Of a stretch of 64,000 bases of DNA, positions 10,258 through 20,195 are shown in pieces (position 1 is the first letter of the stretch; the number at the start of each line of letters is the position of its first letter). Source of the DNA: an uncultured Rhizobiaceae group bacterium (GTDB lineage Bacteria; Pseudomonadota; Alphaproteobacteria; Rhizobiales; Rhizobiaceae); contig CALGMR010000009.1 in the NCBI GenBank assembly GCA_937958815.1, positions 62,001-126,000 of the forward strand, written 5' to 3'. The notes below the pieces were generated by a model. That model saw only the letters and a program-made list of their open reading frames with translations, did not search any database and was not told the origin of the DNA. Position numbers and translations under genes: made by a program.

Positions 10258-11658
10258 ATGAAATATATCAGCACCCGAGGTGATGCCCCTGTTCTTGGTT
10301 TCAGCGATGCCGTTTTGGCCGGTTTGGCACGCGATGGCGGACTTTATGTGCCTGAAAGCTGGCCAGAACTGTCGGCCGACACGCTGCGCAGTCTGCAAGG
10401 CAAATCCTATGCTGATATTGCAAAAATTGTTCTGGAACCCTTTTTAGGTGGTGAAATTCCGTCAGCTGATTTTTATAAAATGGTTGATGAAGCTTATGCG
10501 ACGTTTGAACATCCTGCCGTTGCGCCGTTGATTCAAACTGGTCCGAACGAGTTTATCCAAGAATTGTTCCATGGCCCGACCATGGCGTTCAAAGATGTGG
10601 CCATGCAATTGCTGGCGCGCATTGTCGATTACATTTTGGCCCAAAGGGGAGAGCGGGTCACGATTGTAGGCGCCACATCTGGCGATACAGGTGGTGCTGC
10701 AATTGAAGCATTCCGTGGCCGCGAAAACTCCGACATTTTCATCCTGTTTCCCGATGGAAAAGTTTCCGACGTTCAAAGATGGCAGATGACAGGTGTCCAA
10801 GATGCCAATGTTCATGCGCTCGCGGTAGAAGGCAATTTCGACGATTGCCAAGCTCTCGTGAAAGCGATGTTCAATCATCACGCTTTTCGTGATGAACTCA
10901 AATTGTCAGGCGTCAATTCGATCAACTGGGGTCGGATCATGGCGCAGATCGTCTATTATGTGACTGCGGCTGTTTCACTTGGCGCACCCGACAGAAAAGT
11001 ATCCTTTTGTGTGCCAACGGGAAATTTTGGCGATATATTTGCTGGCTATGTTGCAAAACAAATGGGCCTGCCGATTGATCGCTTGATCGTCGCGACCAAT
11101 TCTAACGACATATTGGCGCGTACGTTGGAAACTGGGCGGTATGAAACTGCCGGCGTTCATGCCACTTCATCGCCAAGCATGGATATCCAGGTTTCCTCGA
11201 ACTTCGAACGTTTGTTATTTGCAGCAACTGGCAAAGACAGCGATATGATAAAACGCTTTATGTCTTCGCTTGCGCAATCTGGTGCATTCACGCTTACCGA
11301 AGATGCACTTTCATTCATTCGTGAGGATTTTGATGCAGGTCGTGCAAACGAAGATCAGGTCAATTCAACGATTAAAGCGGTACTCACTGAATCTGGGTAT
11401 TTGCTGGACCCGCATACAGCCGTCGGTGTCGCTGTAGCACGTGAGATGGAAGCATCATCTTCTCCAATGGTGGTGTTGTCGACGGCTCACCCCGCAAAGT
11501 TTCCAGAAGCCGTTGTGAACGCCTGCGGGCAACATCCTGAACTTCCAATGCGTAACAAAGACTTGATGAACGGCACTGAACGCTTCACTGTAGTCTCTAA
11601 CGACTTAGCGACCGTCGAAACTTTCATTTCGAGCCACAGTCGCGCTGCAAATGGCTGA
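10258..11658 (+). CDS. thrC: threonine synthase
   Basis: 466 residues with the PLP lysine in GPTMAFKDVAMQ (Lys112), the N-terminal STRG motif and the SGDTGGAAIEAF phosphate-binding stretch near 140. The length is that of the longer threonine synthase class (E. coli, yeast). It converts O-phosphohomoserine to threonine. Homoserine kinase thrB lies about 9 kb away on the other strand, so the two pathway steps are encoded near each other but not in one operon. It is transcribed divergently from the lipoprotein gene across a 207-bp intergenic region, in which I see no clear leader peptide or attenuator. Confidence 0.96.
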   Translation: MKYISTRGDAPVLGFSDAVLAGLARDGGLYVPESWPELSADTLRSLQGKSYADIAKIVLEPFLGGEIPSADFYKMVDEAYATFEHPAVAPLIQTGPNEFIQELFHGPTMAFKDVAMQLLARIVDYILAQRGERVTIVGATSGDTGGAAIEAFRGRENSDIFILFPDGKVSDVQRWQMTGVQDANVHALAVEGNFDDCQALVKAMFNHHAFRDELKLSGVNSINWGRIMAQIVYYVTAAVSLGAPDRKVSFCVPTGNFGDIFAGYVAKQMGLPIDRLIVATNSNDILARTLETGRYETAGVHATSSPSMDIQVSSNFERLLFAATGKDSDMIKRFMSSLAQSGAFTLTEDALSFIREDFDAGRANEDQVNSTIKAVLTESGYLLDPHTAVGVAVAREMEASSSPMVVLSTAHPAKFPEAVVNACGQHPELPMRNKDLMNGTERFTVVSNDLATVETFISSHSRAANG

Positions 11659-11692
11659 GTTTGCCTACTGAATTGTGTTGGGAGGCACGTTT

Positions 11693-13048
11693 ATGACACC
11701 GAGTACTGGGCATATGGCATCATCTGCGGAAGGACATTCTGCACCTGACAATGGGCGCCTTCCCCGCAACGTACAGGTTTCTCAACTCGCCAATGGTATG
11801 ACCATTGTAACCGACCGCATGGACCATTTGGAAAGTGCCGCACTTGGCATTTGGGTCAAAGCTGGTTCGCGTGATGAAACAGCGCAAGAACATGGCATCG
11901 CCCACCTTCTTGAACATATGGCGTTTAAAGGTACGAAATCGCGCACCGCACGCAACATTGCTGTTCAAATTGAAAATGTTGGTGGTGATGTGAACGCTGC
12001 AACAAGTGCGGAAACCACCAGTTTTTATGCCCGTGTTTTGAAAAATGACGTCCCGCTGGCCATCGATATTCTCGCTGATATTTTAAACAACTCTTTGTTT
12101 GACGAAAACGAATTGGCCCGTGAACAGCATGTGATTTTACAAGAAATCGGCGCCGCTCAAGACAGTCCTGAAGATGTGGTATTTGACAATTTTCAAAGCA
12201 TCGCCTTTGCAGATCAGCCGCTTGGTCGCCCAATTATGGGAACACCAAAAACCGTTTCTTCTTTCGCCCCCAAAGACATCCGCACTTATCTGAGCGATCA
12301 TTATCACGGGCCTAATATGGTTCTTTCCGCGTCTGGCAATGTGGATCACGATGAAGTGGTGAAGATGGCCGAAACGCGTTTTGGTTCCTTCGGCAGCACC
12401 CCTGCCCGCCCGCCTGAACAGTGTTTTTATACGGGTGGGGAAAGCCTTGTATCGAAAGATCTGATGGAAGCGCAGATTGTCATGGGCTTTGAAGGCCGTG
12501 CTTACCACGCACGCGACTTTTACGCCTCGCAGGTTTTGTCCACATTACTTGGTGGCGGGATGTCCTCTCGCTTGTTTCAAGAAGTGCGCGAAAAACACGG
12601 GCTTTGCTATTCCATATATGCGTTTCATTGGGGCTTTTCCGACACGGGTCTGTTCGGCATTCATGCAGCGACGGAAGATGCGGACATTCCAAAACTCATT
12701 CCCGTTATCTTGGATCAGCTGCTCTTGGCAGGACAAGAAATTCGGCAAGAAGAATTGGATCGGGCTCGTGCACAAATCAGTGCCGGTTTGATGATGAGCC
12801 TGGAAAGCCCTGCATCTCGCGCCGGACAAATTGCTCGTCAAATTTTGTTGTTTGGTCGCCCAATCTCCAATGAAGAATTGATGGAACGGTTAAATGCACT
12901 CACAGCAGACCGTTTGCGTGATTTGTCTGTGAGACTGTTCACTGAAAACGTTCCAACCATTGCTGCTATTGGCCCCATCTCGCATGTGCCTAGGCAAAGC
13001 GAAATTGCAAACGTGCTCGGTGCGCCTTTGACGATCGCAGCACAATAG
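11693..13048 (+). CDS. M16-family zinc protease (processing-peptidase-like)
   Basis: From the ATG at 11693 the product is 451 residues, with a perfect GGAGG seven bases upstream that decides this start over a GTG at 11675. The inverted zinc motif HLLEH is at 71-75, with the downstream glutamate in EHVILQEIGAAQ. The C-terminal half repeats the fold as the inactive lobe. It resembles the bacterial relatives of the mitochondrial processing peptidase beta subunit. No signal peptide is evident, so it probably acts in the cytoplasm. It follows thrC by 34 bases and precedes a GNAT by 10, which suggests one transcript. Confidence 0.92.
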   Translation: MTPSTGHMASSAEGHSAPDNGRLPRNVQVSQLANGMTIVTDRMDHLESAALGIWVKAGSRDETAQEHGIAHLLEHMAFKGTKSRTARNIAVQIENVGGDVNAATSAETTSFYARVLKNDVPLAIDILADILNNSLFDENELAREQHVILQEIGAAQDSPEDVVFDNFQSIAFADQPLGRPIMGTPKTVSSFAPKDIRTYLSDHYHGPNMVLSASGNVDHDEVVKMAETRFGSFGSTPARPPEQCFYTGGESLVSKDLMEAQIVMGFEGRAYHARDFYASQVLSTLLGGGMSSRLFQEVREKHGLCYSIYAFHWGFSDTGLFGIHAATEDADIPKLIPVILDQLLLAGQEIRQEELDRARAQISAGLMMSLESPASRAGQIARQILLFGRPISNEELMERLNALTADRLRDLSVRLFTENVPTIAAIGPISHVPRQSEIANVLGAPLTIAAQ

Positions 13049-13058
13049 GCCTGTTGCA

Positions 13059-13649
13059 ATGAAACTGCTGAGACTGACATCATCAGAATCTGGGCCTGAA
13101 GACATATATACTGATCAATTGTATTTGCGCCGTCCTAAGCTCTCGGACTTTGAACAATGGGCGCATTTGCGCCAAATCAGTGCAGATTTCCTGCGCCCGT
13201 TTGAACCCAGTTGGACAAATGATGAATTGTCGCGCAGCAGTTTCAAGGCGAGGCTGCGCAGGCAGGAAGCAGACATAAACAGCGGTCGCGGTCTTCCGTG
13301 GTTCGTATTGGACAACAGTTCCAAACCAAAGCTTCTGGGCGGATTGACCTTGAGCAATATTCGTCGTGGCGTGGCTCAGGCAGCAACCCTTGGCTATTGG
13401 ATGGGAGAACCATTTGCCGGGCAAGGATTCATGAGCGAAGCCGTGATGGCGGTTTGCACATCTGCCTTTGATGTACATAAGCTGCACCGTGTTGAAGCAT
13501 CGACCGTGCTCCACAATGCCCGGTCCCAAAGACTGTTAAACAAGTGCGGGTTTGAACGTGAAGGTGTTGCTAAATCCTATCTCAAAATCAACGGACAATG
13601 GGAAGATCATGTTTTGTTTGCCCGCATCAACAAAGCGACGCAGTTTTGA
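13059..13649 (+). CDS. GNAT-family N-acetyltransferase, RimJ/RimL-like
   Basis: 196 residues. The DQLYLRRPKLSDFEQW opening, GYWMGEPFAGQGFMSEAV acetyl-CoA-binding segment (about 122-139) and LHRVEASTVLHNARSQRLLNK followed by GFEREG are hallmarks of the RimJ/RimL branch, which acetylates N-termini of ribosomal or other proteins. It lies 10 bases downstream of the M16 protease, a pairing I recall from rhizobial genomes. Target is unknown. Confidence 0.9.
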   Translation: MKLLRLTSSESGPEDIYTDQLYLRRPKLSDFEQWAHLRQISADFLRPFEPSWTNDELSRSSFKARLRRQEADINSGRGLPWFVLDNSSKPKLLGGLTLSNIRRGVAQAATLGYWMGEPFAGQGFMSEAVMAVCTSAFDVHKLHRVEASTVLHNARSQRLLNKCGFEREGVAKSYLKINGQWEDHVLFARINKATQF

Positions 13650-13736
13650 TCAGCTAAACTTTGTGAATTCAATCAATTAAGCACTGCATGGTTGTGGTGC
13701 CATGTTTACGTTTGGTACGTTGTCGCGTATCCCATT

Positions 13737-16667
13737 ATGGATGTTTTTGAATTCGAAACGGTTGATATGCTCTGCGGCAGACATCACACATTCAGTTGGA
13801 AAATACTGTGCCGTGCACTGCTCGGCCTGCTGGTGTATTTCGGCGCTCTGTCGCACACGATTGCGCTTGAACCCGTTGACGTGAACATCGACAACCCTGC
13901 CATCGACCTGAGCGATGTTTATGAGGAATACACAAGCGCGGGTGGCGGCATTCGTGTCAAAACTGCACCGGATGCAAATGGCGTGGTCAGCCGCATTGAG
14001 GTGCGCAGCGACAAAGCGCAAAGTACAGGAAGATGGATTGCTTTTGCCTTAGCAAACAATTCCGAAAGCCAAATTGACCGCCTGATTGTTGCGCCTCATT
14101 TTCGCCTGTCCAATTCCGGTTTTCTTTGGCCTGACCTTGGCAGCGATCGCATTGTTGGGATTACGCCGAGCGAGGGTTTTGCACTCGACCGCCAATCGTC
14201 GAACGATTCCGATGTATTTAGAATTACGCTGAATCCAGGAACAGTTGTAACCTTTGTGGCCGAGCTTGCTTCAGACGAGCTGCCGCAACTGACTGTTTGG
14301 GAGCCGGATGCTTACAAAGATGCCGTCAACAGCTACACGCTGTATGAGGGTATCGTTCTTGGTATTGCTGGCCTTCTGGCATTGTTCCTGACCATTTTGT
14401 TTGTGGTCAAAGGTTCGGCAATGTTTCCGGCAACTGCCGCTTTGGCGTGGGCGGTCTTGGCTTACATTTGCGTCGACTTTGGTTTCATCAGCAAAATCGT
14501 TGCACTGGAACCGGGCGAGTTGAACATTTGGCGCGCTGGCACTGAAGTGTTCCTATCCGCCAGCCTGTTGGTGTTCTTATATGCGTACCTGCACCTGAAC
14601 AGATGGAACACACGTTACAGCTATCTCGTGACGCTATGGCTGTTGGGGCTCATGGCATTGTTTGGAATGGCGATCATTTCTCCGCCACAAGCTGCAGGCA
14701 TTGCCCGTATTTCATTCGCCGTATTGTCGGGCTTGGGCCTGTTGTTGATTTTGGGCTTGGCCATTCGTGGTTTCGACCGTGCAATCTTGTTGATACCCAC
14801 ATGGATTTTGACGCTCACTTGGGTCACGGCCGCATGGATGACTGTCACAGGCCGTTTGGACAATGACATTATCCAACCGGCTTTGGGCGGCGGCTTGGTT
14901 CTCATCATTTTGTTGATCTCGTTCACGGTGATGCAACACGCTTTTGCGGGAGGCACATTGGTTCAAGGGTTGGTGAGTGATGTTGAACGACGTGCTCTTG
15001 CCTTAGTTGGATCTGGCGATGCTGTTTGGGATTGGGATGTAGACCGAGACACGATCCATGTGGACAGTGAAATTGAAACCTCGCTTGGATTAAAACCAGG
15101 CACACTCAATGCCTCTCCCAACGATTGGGATGTTTTGCTCCATCCAGACGATAGAGAAAAATTCAAATCGACCTTGAACATTGTTTTGGATCATCGACGT
15201 GGCAGATTGATCCAGGATATCCGCTTACGCAGCAGCAGTGGCGCCTATCATTGGTATTCCATCAAAGCTCGTCCGGTCATCGGCAGCGATGGTGAAGTGT
15301 TGCGTTGCGTGGGAACCATGAATGATGTGTCAAGCCAACGCACAGCACAAATGCGCCTGTTAAATGATGCGGTCTTCGACAACTTGACCGGTCTGCCCAA
15401 TCAAAAACTCTTTGAAGACCGTCTGGCCAATTCAGTTGTCTTGGCACAGTCTGATGCAGATTTGCGTCCTTCACTCTTTCTAATCGACTTTGACCGCTTC
15501 ACGCAAATCAACGAGACACTGGGGCTCGCCACTGGCGACTCAATTTTGCTGACAATGGTGCGCCGCATGTCGCGATTGTTGAAATCACAAGATTCCTTGG
15601 CGCGTCTCAACGGCGATCAATTTGCGCTCACGCTCGTGTCGGAAAAAGAGCCAGACAAGATTGCAGTTTTTGCCGATGCTCTCAGACGTTCTATCGCAGC
15701 GCCCATAAACTTCTCTGATCAAGAAATCACCATCACCGCTTCCATTGGATTGGTCACTTGGTCAGGAGAACAAACGTCTGCAGAAGATATGTTTAAGGAC
15801 GCGACCTTGGCCTCAGTTCAAGCCAAACGCATGGGCGGCAATCGAATAGAGCCGTTTCGTCCAGCTTTTCGCACTCAGGCTGATCCTATAACCGATCTTG
15901 CAAAAGACCTTCGCGATGCGCTTGCTCGCAATGAAATGGAAGTTCACTTCCAGCCAATTGTGAACCTGAACTCGAAGACCGTTGCTGGTTTTGAAACGAA
16001 GCTTTGTTGGCGTCACCCAAAACGCGGAATGTTGCAAACTGCGGACTTCATATCAGCCGCTCAAAAATCCGGGCAAATGTTGCCCCTAGGATTGTTTGCC
16101 TTAGAAAGCGCAGGCGCGGCTTTGGCAAATTGGCAAAAGCAATTGGGCGACGCGTCTGGTTTTGTGTTGGTTGATCTTTTCAGCTCAGAAATTTTGCGCC
16201 AAGACCTGGTCAATGATTTGAAAGCAATCGTTACGAAATATCGATTGAAGCCGTATTCATTGCGTGTGGGGTTTGCTGAGTCCCTCATCATGCGCAATCC
16301 CGAACAGTCTTCCCACGTGATTCAAAAAGTCAAAGAGATCGGCATTGGATTGTCCGTCAGTGATTTTGGCGCCGGTGTTTCATCCCTGTCACACGTAACG
16401 CGTTTTCCATTCGACACGATCCAAATCAGCAAAGCCTTTGTTGCCAGAAAAGATGGCAACAAAAGTCCGAACTTGCTCCGTTCAATCGTGGGCATGGCTC
16501 AAGACCTGAACATGTCTGCAATCGCAGATGGTGTGGAAACAGAAAATGATGCTCTAGACCTGCATCAGCTTGGTTGTGAACTGGCGCAAGGACCGCTTTA
16601 CGGCCCCTATGTTCCAGAAAAACAAGCCATCGTGATATTGCAAAAAGGCATTTTACCCCAACAATAG
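13737..16667 (+). CDS. membrane PAS-GGDEF-EAL protein with degenerate output domains
   Basis: About 976 residues from the ATG at 13737 (a TTG at 13692 and an ATG at 13767 are alternatives; none has a strong ribosome binding site). A signal-like segment, a periplasmic beta domain (about 40-200) and roughly seven hydrophobic segments (about 200-410) resemble a 7TMR-DISM sensor. A PAS domain (about 420-545), a GGDEF domain and an EAL domain follow. The GGDEF signature reads NGDQF at 625-629 and the EAL signature ETKL at 753. In the EAL domain, Asp-Asp-Phe-Gly is Ser875-Asp-Phe-Gly and the conserved Lys/Asp pair reads Gln896/Ser898. Both activities are therefore doubtful; a c-di-GMP receptor or scaffold role is more likely. 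Confidence 0.88.
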   Translation: MDVFEFETVDMLCGRHHTFSWKILCRALLGLLVYFGALSHTIALEPVDVNIDNPAIDLSDVYEEYTSAGGGIRVKTAPDANGVVSRIEVRSDKAQSTGRWIAFALANNSESQIDRLIVAPHFRLSNSGFLWPDLGSDRIVGITPSEGFALDRQSSNDSDVFRITLNPGTVVTFVAELASDELPQLTVWEPDAYKDAVNSYTLYEGIVLGIAGLLALFLTILFVVKGSAMFPATAALAWAVLAYICVDFGFISKIVALEPGELNIWRAGTEVFLSASLLVFLYAYLHLNRWNTRYSYLVTLWLLGLMALFGMAIISPPQAAGIARISFAVLSGLGLLLILGLAIRGFDRAILLIPTWILTLTWVTAAWMTVTGRLDNDIIQPALGGGLVLIILLISFTVMQHAFAGGTLVQGLVSDVERRALALVGSGDAVWDWDVDRDTIHVDSEIETSLGLKPGTLNASPNDWDVLLHPDDREKFKSTLNIVLDHRRGRLIQDIRLRSSSGAYHWYSIKARPVIGSDGEVLRCVGTMNDVSSQRTAQMRLLNDAVFDNLTGLPNQKLFEDRLANSVVLAQSDADLRPSLFLIDFDRFTQINETLGLATGDSILLTMVRRMSRLLKSQDSLARLNGDQFALTLVSEKEPDKIAVFADALRRSIAAPINFSDQEITITASIGLVTWSGEQTSAEDMFKDATLASVQAKRMGGNRIEPFRPAFRTQADPITDLAKDLRDALARNEMEVHFQPIVNLNSKTVAGFETKLCWRHPKRGMLQTADFISAAQKSGQMLPLGLFALESAGAALANWQKQLGDASGFVLVDLFSSEILRQDLVNDLKAIVTKYRLKPYSLRVGFAESLIMRNPEQSSHVIQKVKEIGIGLSVSDFGAGVSSLSHVTRFPFDTIQISKAFVARKDGNKSPNLLRSIVGMAQDLNMSAIADGVETENDALDLHQLGCELAQGPLYGPYVPEKQAIVILQKGILPQQ

Positions 16668-16671
16668 TCGG

Positions 16672-17259
16672 TCAGGCGTGCCCGGCATTTGACGACAAAC
16701 TCGCCTCTGAAATACCCATTGCGCTGAGCGCTTCCTCGTACAACAACGTGTAGTCAGTCTGAAACAAAAGCTTTCGGGTCGCCGGCAGAGTCAGCCATCC
16801 GTTTTGTGCAATTTCTTGCTCAAGTTGTCCTTTGCCCCAACCAGAGTAGCCAAGCAGCATGACATGGTCTTGTGGCCTCGCCGAGCTTGCCAAAACGCGA
16901 AGGGCGTCAAGCGTTGCCGTCACGCATGCAAGGTCACCAATACGAACTGAAGACTTGGTGCTGAAATCTAGTGAATGGATAACAAAGCCGCGCCCTTGTT
17001 CCACTGGCCCACCTGAAAACACACTTATTTCTGGCGGCGCAGCGTCAAATTCAGTTTCAGCCGAAAGAGTTGGTTGAACATCTAACTCTTCCAATATTTC
17101 CTGAAATGTGGGGCTTTGAACTTTGTGGTTGAGAATAAACCCCATGGCGCCATCAGCATCATGATTGGCAATAAAAATGACTGTTCTGGAAAACCGATTG
17201 TCTTCCATACCGGGCATCGCCACCAAAAAGTGGCCTTTGAGATTGAACTCTTTGGTCAT
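16672..17259 (-). CDS. YqgE/AlgH family protein (UPF0301)
   Basis: 195 residues with the family pattern LKGHFLVAMPGMEDNRFSRTV near the start, GAMGFILN, the SGGPVEQGRGFVIH centre and LGYSGWGKGQLEQEI. The biochemical function of the family is not settled. It is convergent with the GGDEF-EAL gene, with 4 bases between their stops, and divergent from the next gene. Identification is by clear family resemblance. Confidence 0.92.
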   Translation of the reverse strand: MTKEFNLKGHFLVAMPGMEDNRFSRTVIFIANHDADGAMGFILNHKVQSPTFQEILEELDVQPTLSAETEFDAAPPEISVFSGGPVEQGRGFVIHSLDFSTKSSVRIGDLACVTATLDALRVLASSARPQDHVMLLGYSGWGKGQLEQEIAQNGWLTLPATRKLLFQTDYTLLYEEALSAMGISEASLSSNAGHA

Positions 17260-17405
17260 GAAAATGATTGCGCATACATGGTGTCACTCTACCAGTCATA
17301 TAGCCCCCTGCAACCAATTTACTGTGGCCTTTATCCGTGCTGATCACAAGGAAATGAGACAAAGTGCGTGGCTGGGTAGTCGATTTTAAAGAATTCAATC
17401 GTTAG

Positions 17406-18245
17406 ATGATGGTCATGATCAAAGCTCTTACGATTCTTACAGGCGGCATTGTTGCCCTTTTATCTGCTGGTTTTTCGGCGTCATTGGCTGCGTCAAGCGA
17501 TTGGCTTACGGTCTCTGGTGGCAAAATGCGGCTGGTTACGTCTGCTTCTCCTGACGGAGCAACTTTGCGTGCTGGGCTACAAATCAAATTGGATGATGGA
17601 TGGAAAACATATTGGCGCTCACCCGGTGCGTCTGGCATTCCTCCTCAGGTCAGTTTTCTGGGTTCAAAGAATGTCACAGATCCGAAGTTGATGTTTCCGA
17701 TCCCGACCGTGTTTTCTGATGGTGATGGTTTAAGTGCAGGCTATAAGCAAGAAGTGACCTTTCCAATCAGCTTGCAGCGCCTCTCCAACTCAGCTCCCAC
17801 AACGTTGAACGCAAATGGCTTAATCGGAATTTGCGGCGAGATTTGCATTCCCGTTCAATTCTCTCTTTCTGTCACAGATAATAACAATGTTGGCTCACAA
17901 TTTGATGTGGTTGCAGCCTTGAACAAAGCCAACAGCAGTTTGATCTCCCCCTCAACACCAACTCAAAATATTTCAGAAATGAAATTTGGCACTTCGCCAT
18001 CTCCTCATTTTAAAGTCACCGCTCAGGTTCCATCGGGCTCGGATAAAGCAGAGCTGCATGTGGAAGGCCCTTACAATTGGTATCTCTCACCAGTGCGCGC
18101 CAAGACAATCGACGGCACTAAGGCCCATTTTGAAATTCCACTCAAAAGCTTGCCCAAAAACGCAAAGCCAACCAAAACGAAACTGAAAGTTTCATTGGTG
18201 GTCGATGGTCGCGGAACGGAACAAGAAATCACGCCTTCCCAATAG
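17406..18245 (+). CDS. exported DsbD alpha-like domain protein
   Basis: 279 residues starting with a signal peptide (hydrophobic 5-28, cleavage near SLA-AS). The body resembles the periplasmic DsbD/ScsB-type immunoglobulin-like domain: GWKTYWRSPGASGIPPQV near 65-82 and the redox-type motif GICGEICIP with Cys143 and Cys147. Full DsbD would add eight membrane segments and a C-terminal thioredoxin domain, which are absent here. It therefore looks like a stand-alone periplasmic thiol-handling protein. Start could be any of the closely spaced ATGs at 17406, 17409 or 17415. Peroxiredoxin follows 71 bases later. Physiological partner unknown. Confidence 0.8.
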   Translation: MMVMIKALTILTGGIVALLSAGFSASLAASSDWLTVSGGKMRLVTSASPDGATLRAGLQIKLDDGWKTYWRSPGASGIPPQVSFLGSKNVTDPKLMFPIPTVFSDGDGLSAGYKQEVTFPISLQRLSNSAPTTLNANGLIGICGEICIPVQFSLSVTDNNNVGSQFDVVAALNKANSSLISPSTPTQNISEMKFGTSPSPHFKVTAQVPSGSDKAELHVEGPYNWYLSPVRAKTIDGTKAHFEIPLKSLPKNAKPTKTKLKVSLVVDGRGTEQEITPSQ

Positions 18246-18316
18246 AATTGCTTGACGTACTCACGGCAGCCATTGAAAGTGAGAGCAATATTACCTCTCA
18301 ATTTCAGGACTAAAGT

Positions 18317-18802
18317 ATGACCATTTCCGTTGGAGAAAAACTCCCCGATTCCGAATTCACGATCATGAGTGCGGACGGCCCCGCCAAAATGTCCACCACC
18401 GAACTTTGTGCGGGCAAGAAAATTGTCTTGGTGGCTGTTCCCGGTGCCTTCACACCCACTTGCCATGCAAACCACTTACCAGGCTTCCTGGAGCACATTG
18501 ATGCAATTAAGGAAAAGGGTGTCGATACGGTTGCATTTGTAACCGTGAATGACATTCACGTTGTCACCGCTTGGGAAAAAGCTTCCAACAACAATGGAAA
18601 AATCCAATTCTTGTCCGATGGCAATGCAGATTTTGCCAAAGCAATTGGCATGGACATCGACCTTGGCGTGGCCGGAATGGGCATACGGTCTTTGCGTTAT
18701 TCCATGATCGTCAATGATGGCACGGTGGAAACCATCAATCTGGAAGAAAATCCGGGGCAAGCAGTGGTCAGTTCCGCTGCAACTGTTTTGGAACAGCTTT
18801 AA
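18317..18802 (+). CDS. peroxiredoxin, Prx5/glutaredoxin-dependent type
   Basis: 161 residues with the peroxidatic cysteine in [12 protein letters not shown] (Cys49) and the conserved arginine region [11 protein letters not shown]. This is the atypical Prx5 (AhpC/TSA redoxin) group that reduces H2O2 and alkyl hydroperoxides using glutaredoxin or glutathione. No fused glutaredoxin domain is present. Its last four bases overlap the end of the convergent rnhA gene. Confidence 0.93.
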   Translation: MTISVGEKLPDSEFTIMSADGPAKMSTTELCAGKKIVLVAVPGAFTPTCHANHLPGFLEHIDAIKEKGVDTVAFVTVNDIHVVTAWEKASNNNGKIQFLSDGNADFAKAIGMDIDLGVAGMGIRSLRYSMIVNDGTVETINLEENPGQAVVSSAATVLEQL

Positions 18803-19236
18803 GGCTTATAGGGTTCCATCCCTGAACGCGCCAATTCATCAGCGCGTTCGTTTTCGGCGTGGCCTGCATGGCCTTTGACCCAATGCCAATTGATCTTGTG
18901 GCGTGAAACAGCTTCATCAAGCGCGCGCCACAAGTCATCGTTTTTGACCGGCTTCTTGGCAGACGTTTTCCAGCCATTTTTCTTCCAACCCACAATCCAG
19001 CCCGTCATACCACCCTTCACATATTGTGAATCGGTATACAGCTCCACGTGACTTGGCTGTTTAAGAGCGTTTAGCGCTTCGATGGCTGCTGTCAGTTCCA
19101 TGCGATTGTTGGTTGTTTTTTCTGCACCACCACACAGTTCTTTTTCATGCTCGCCTGAGCGCAGCAATGCGCCCCATCCGCCCGGTCCCGGGTTTCCCGA
19201 ACAAGCGCCGTCAGTCCAGATCGAAATTTCTTTCAT
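18799..19236 (-). CDS. rnhA: ribonuclease HI
   Basis: 145 residues with the DEDD catalytic set: Asp9 in [14 protein letters not shown], Glu47 in NRMELTAA, Asp69 in YTDSQYV and Asp133 in ERADELA. It hydrolyses RNA in RNA:DNA hybrids. Its ATG overlaps the thrB stop in an ATGA arrangement, so the two are translationally coupled. It is the last gene of the DUF983-surf1-ispH-thrB-rnhA series. Confidence 0.96.
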   Translation of the reverse strand: MKEISIWTDGACSGNPGPGGWGALLRSGEHEKELCGGAEKTTNNRMELTAAIEALNALKQPSHVELYTDSQYVKGGMTGWIVGWKKNGWKTSAKKPVKNDDLWRALDEAVSRHKINWHWVKGHAGHAENERADELARSGMEPYKP

Positions 19237-20195
19237 GCTGCACCATATGTGGTGGCATCTGCTGCAGATTGATGAAAACGAAGCCGCGCACTGAAAGCCT
19301 TTGGATCATGGGGTACGACGAGAGCGCCTGGGGGCACGTTCAACCAGTCATTCACGCGGGTCAGCAAGAACCGCAAAGCTGCGCCACGGCAAAGGGTTGG
19401 CAAAGCTTTGAGCTCTTGAGCTTCCAAAACCCGTTCAGACCCGTATCCCGCCAACAATGCTGCGCTGTGTTCTGGCATAAAACTCAAATCGTCATCAAAG
19501 CACCAAGCGTTGATGCCAACTGCCAAATCGTAGGCAAAAAAGTCATTGCAGGCGAAATAGAAATCAATCACGCCCGACAGTGTTTCATTCAAAAAGAACA
19601 CATTGTCTTTGAACATATCAGCATGAATGACACCTTCTGGAATCTTGGTGGGCCAATTGTCCTGCGAAAATTTCAGTTCATCGGTAATCAGCTTTGCCAG
19701 GCCAGGTTCAACACTATCCGCACCTGATTGTGCAGCCTGTGCCAATTCAGGCCACCCAGAGGGATCAAGTGCATTTTTTCTTGTGATCTGAAACCCTTTT
19801 GCTGATGCATGCAATTTCGCCATGGTTTGCCCTGCAGCGAAGCAATGATCTGGTGTTGGATGTTTGACTTCCATTCCTTCAAGAAAGCTCACCATGGCCG
19901 CAGGACGACCGCAAAGCTTGCCCAAAGCATCGCCTGCCCGGTTTCGAATTGGCGCGGGACACGGAAACCCAGCGTTGGACAAATGGTCCATGAGACCCAC
20001 AAAAAACGGAAGGTCCTCTTCAGCGACGCGTTTTTCATAGAGGGTGAGAATGTAACTCCCCGCTTGTGTGTGCAGCATATAGTTGGTGTTCTCGACACCA
20101 CCAGCAATACCTTTTAACGACAAAACCTGCCCGAGGTCATATGCTTCGAGAAACGCCTCAAGCGTCTCGTCTGATACTTCAGTGTAAACTGCCAT
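19233..20195 (-). CDS. thrB: homoserine kinase, ThrB2 (APH-fold) type
   Basis: 320 residues of the aminoglycoside-phosphotransferase-like homoserine kinase: the catalytic loop [14 protein letters not shown] (about 185-198) and metal-binding [19 protein letters not shown]. It phosphorylates homoserine, providing the substrate for ThrC encoded at 10.3 kb. Its ATG overlaps the last base of the ispH stop (TAATG) and its stop overlaps the rnhA start, so the three genes are tightly coupled. This fold differs from the GHMP-type ThrB of E. coli, as is usual in alphaproteobacteria. Confidence 0.95.
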   Translation of the reverse strand: MAVYTEVSDETLEAFLEAYDLGQVLSLKGIAGGVENTNYMLHTQAGSYILTLYEKRVAEEDLPFFVGLMDHLSNAGFPCPAPIRNRAGDALGKLCGRPAAMVSFLEGMEVKHPTPDHCFAAGQTMAKLHASAKGFQITRKNALDPSGWPELAQAAQSGADSVEPGLAKLITDELKFSQDNWPTKIPEGVIHADMFKDNVFFLNETLSGVIDFYFACNDFFAYDLAVGINAWCFDDDLSFMPEHSAALLAGYGSERVLEAQELKALPTLCRGAALRFLLTRVNDWLNVPPGALVVPHDPKAFSARLRFHQSAADATTYGAA

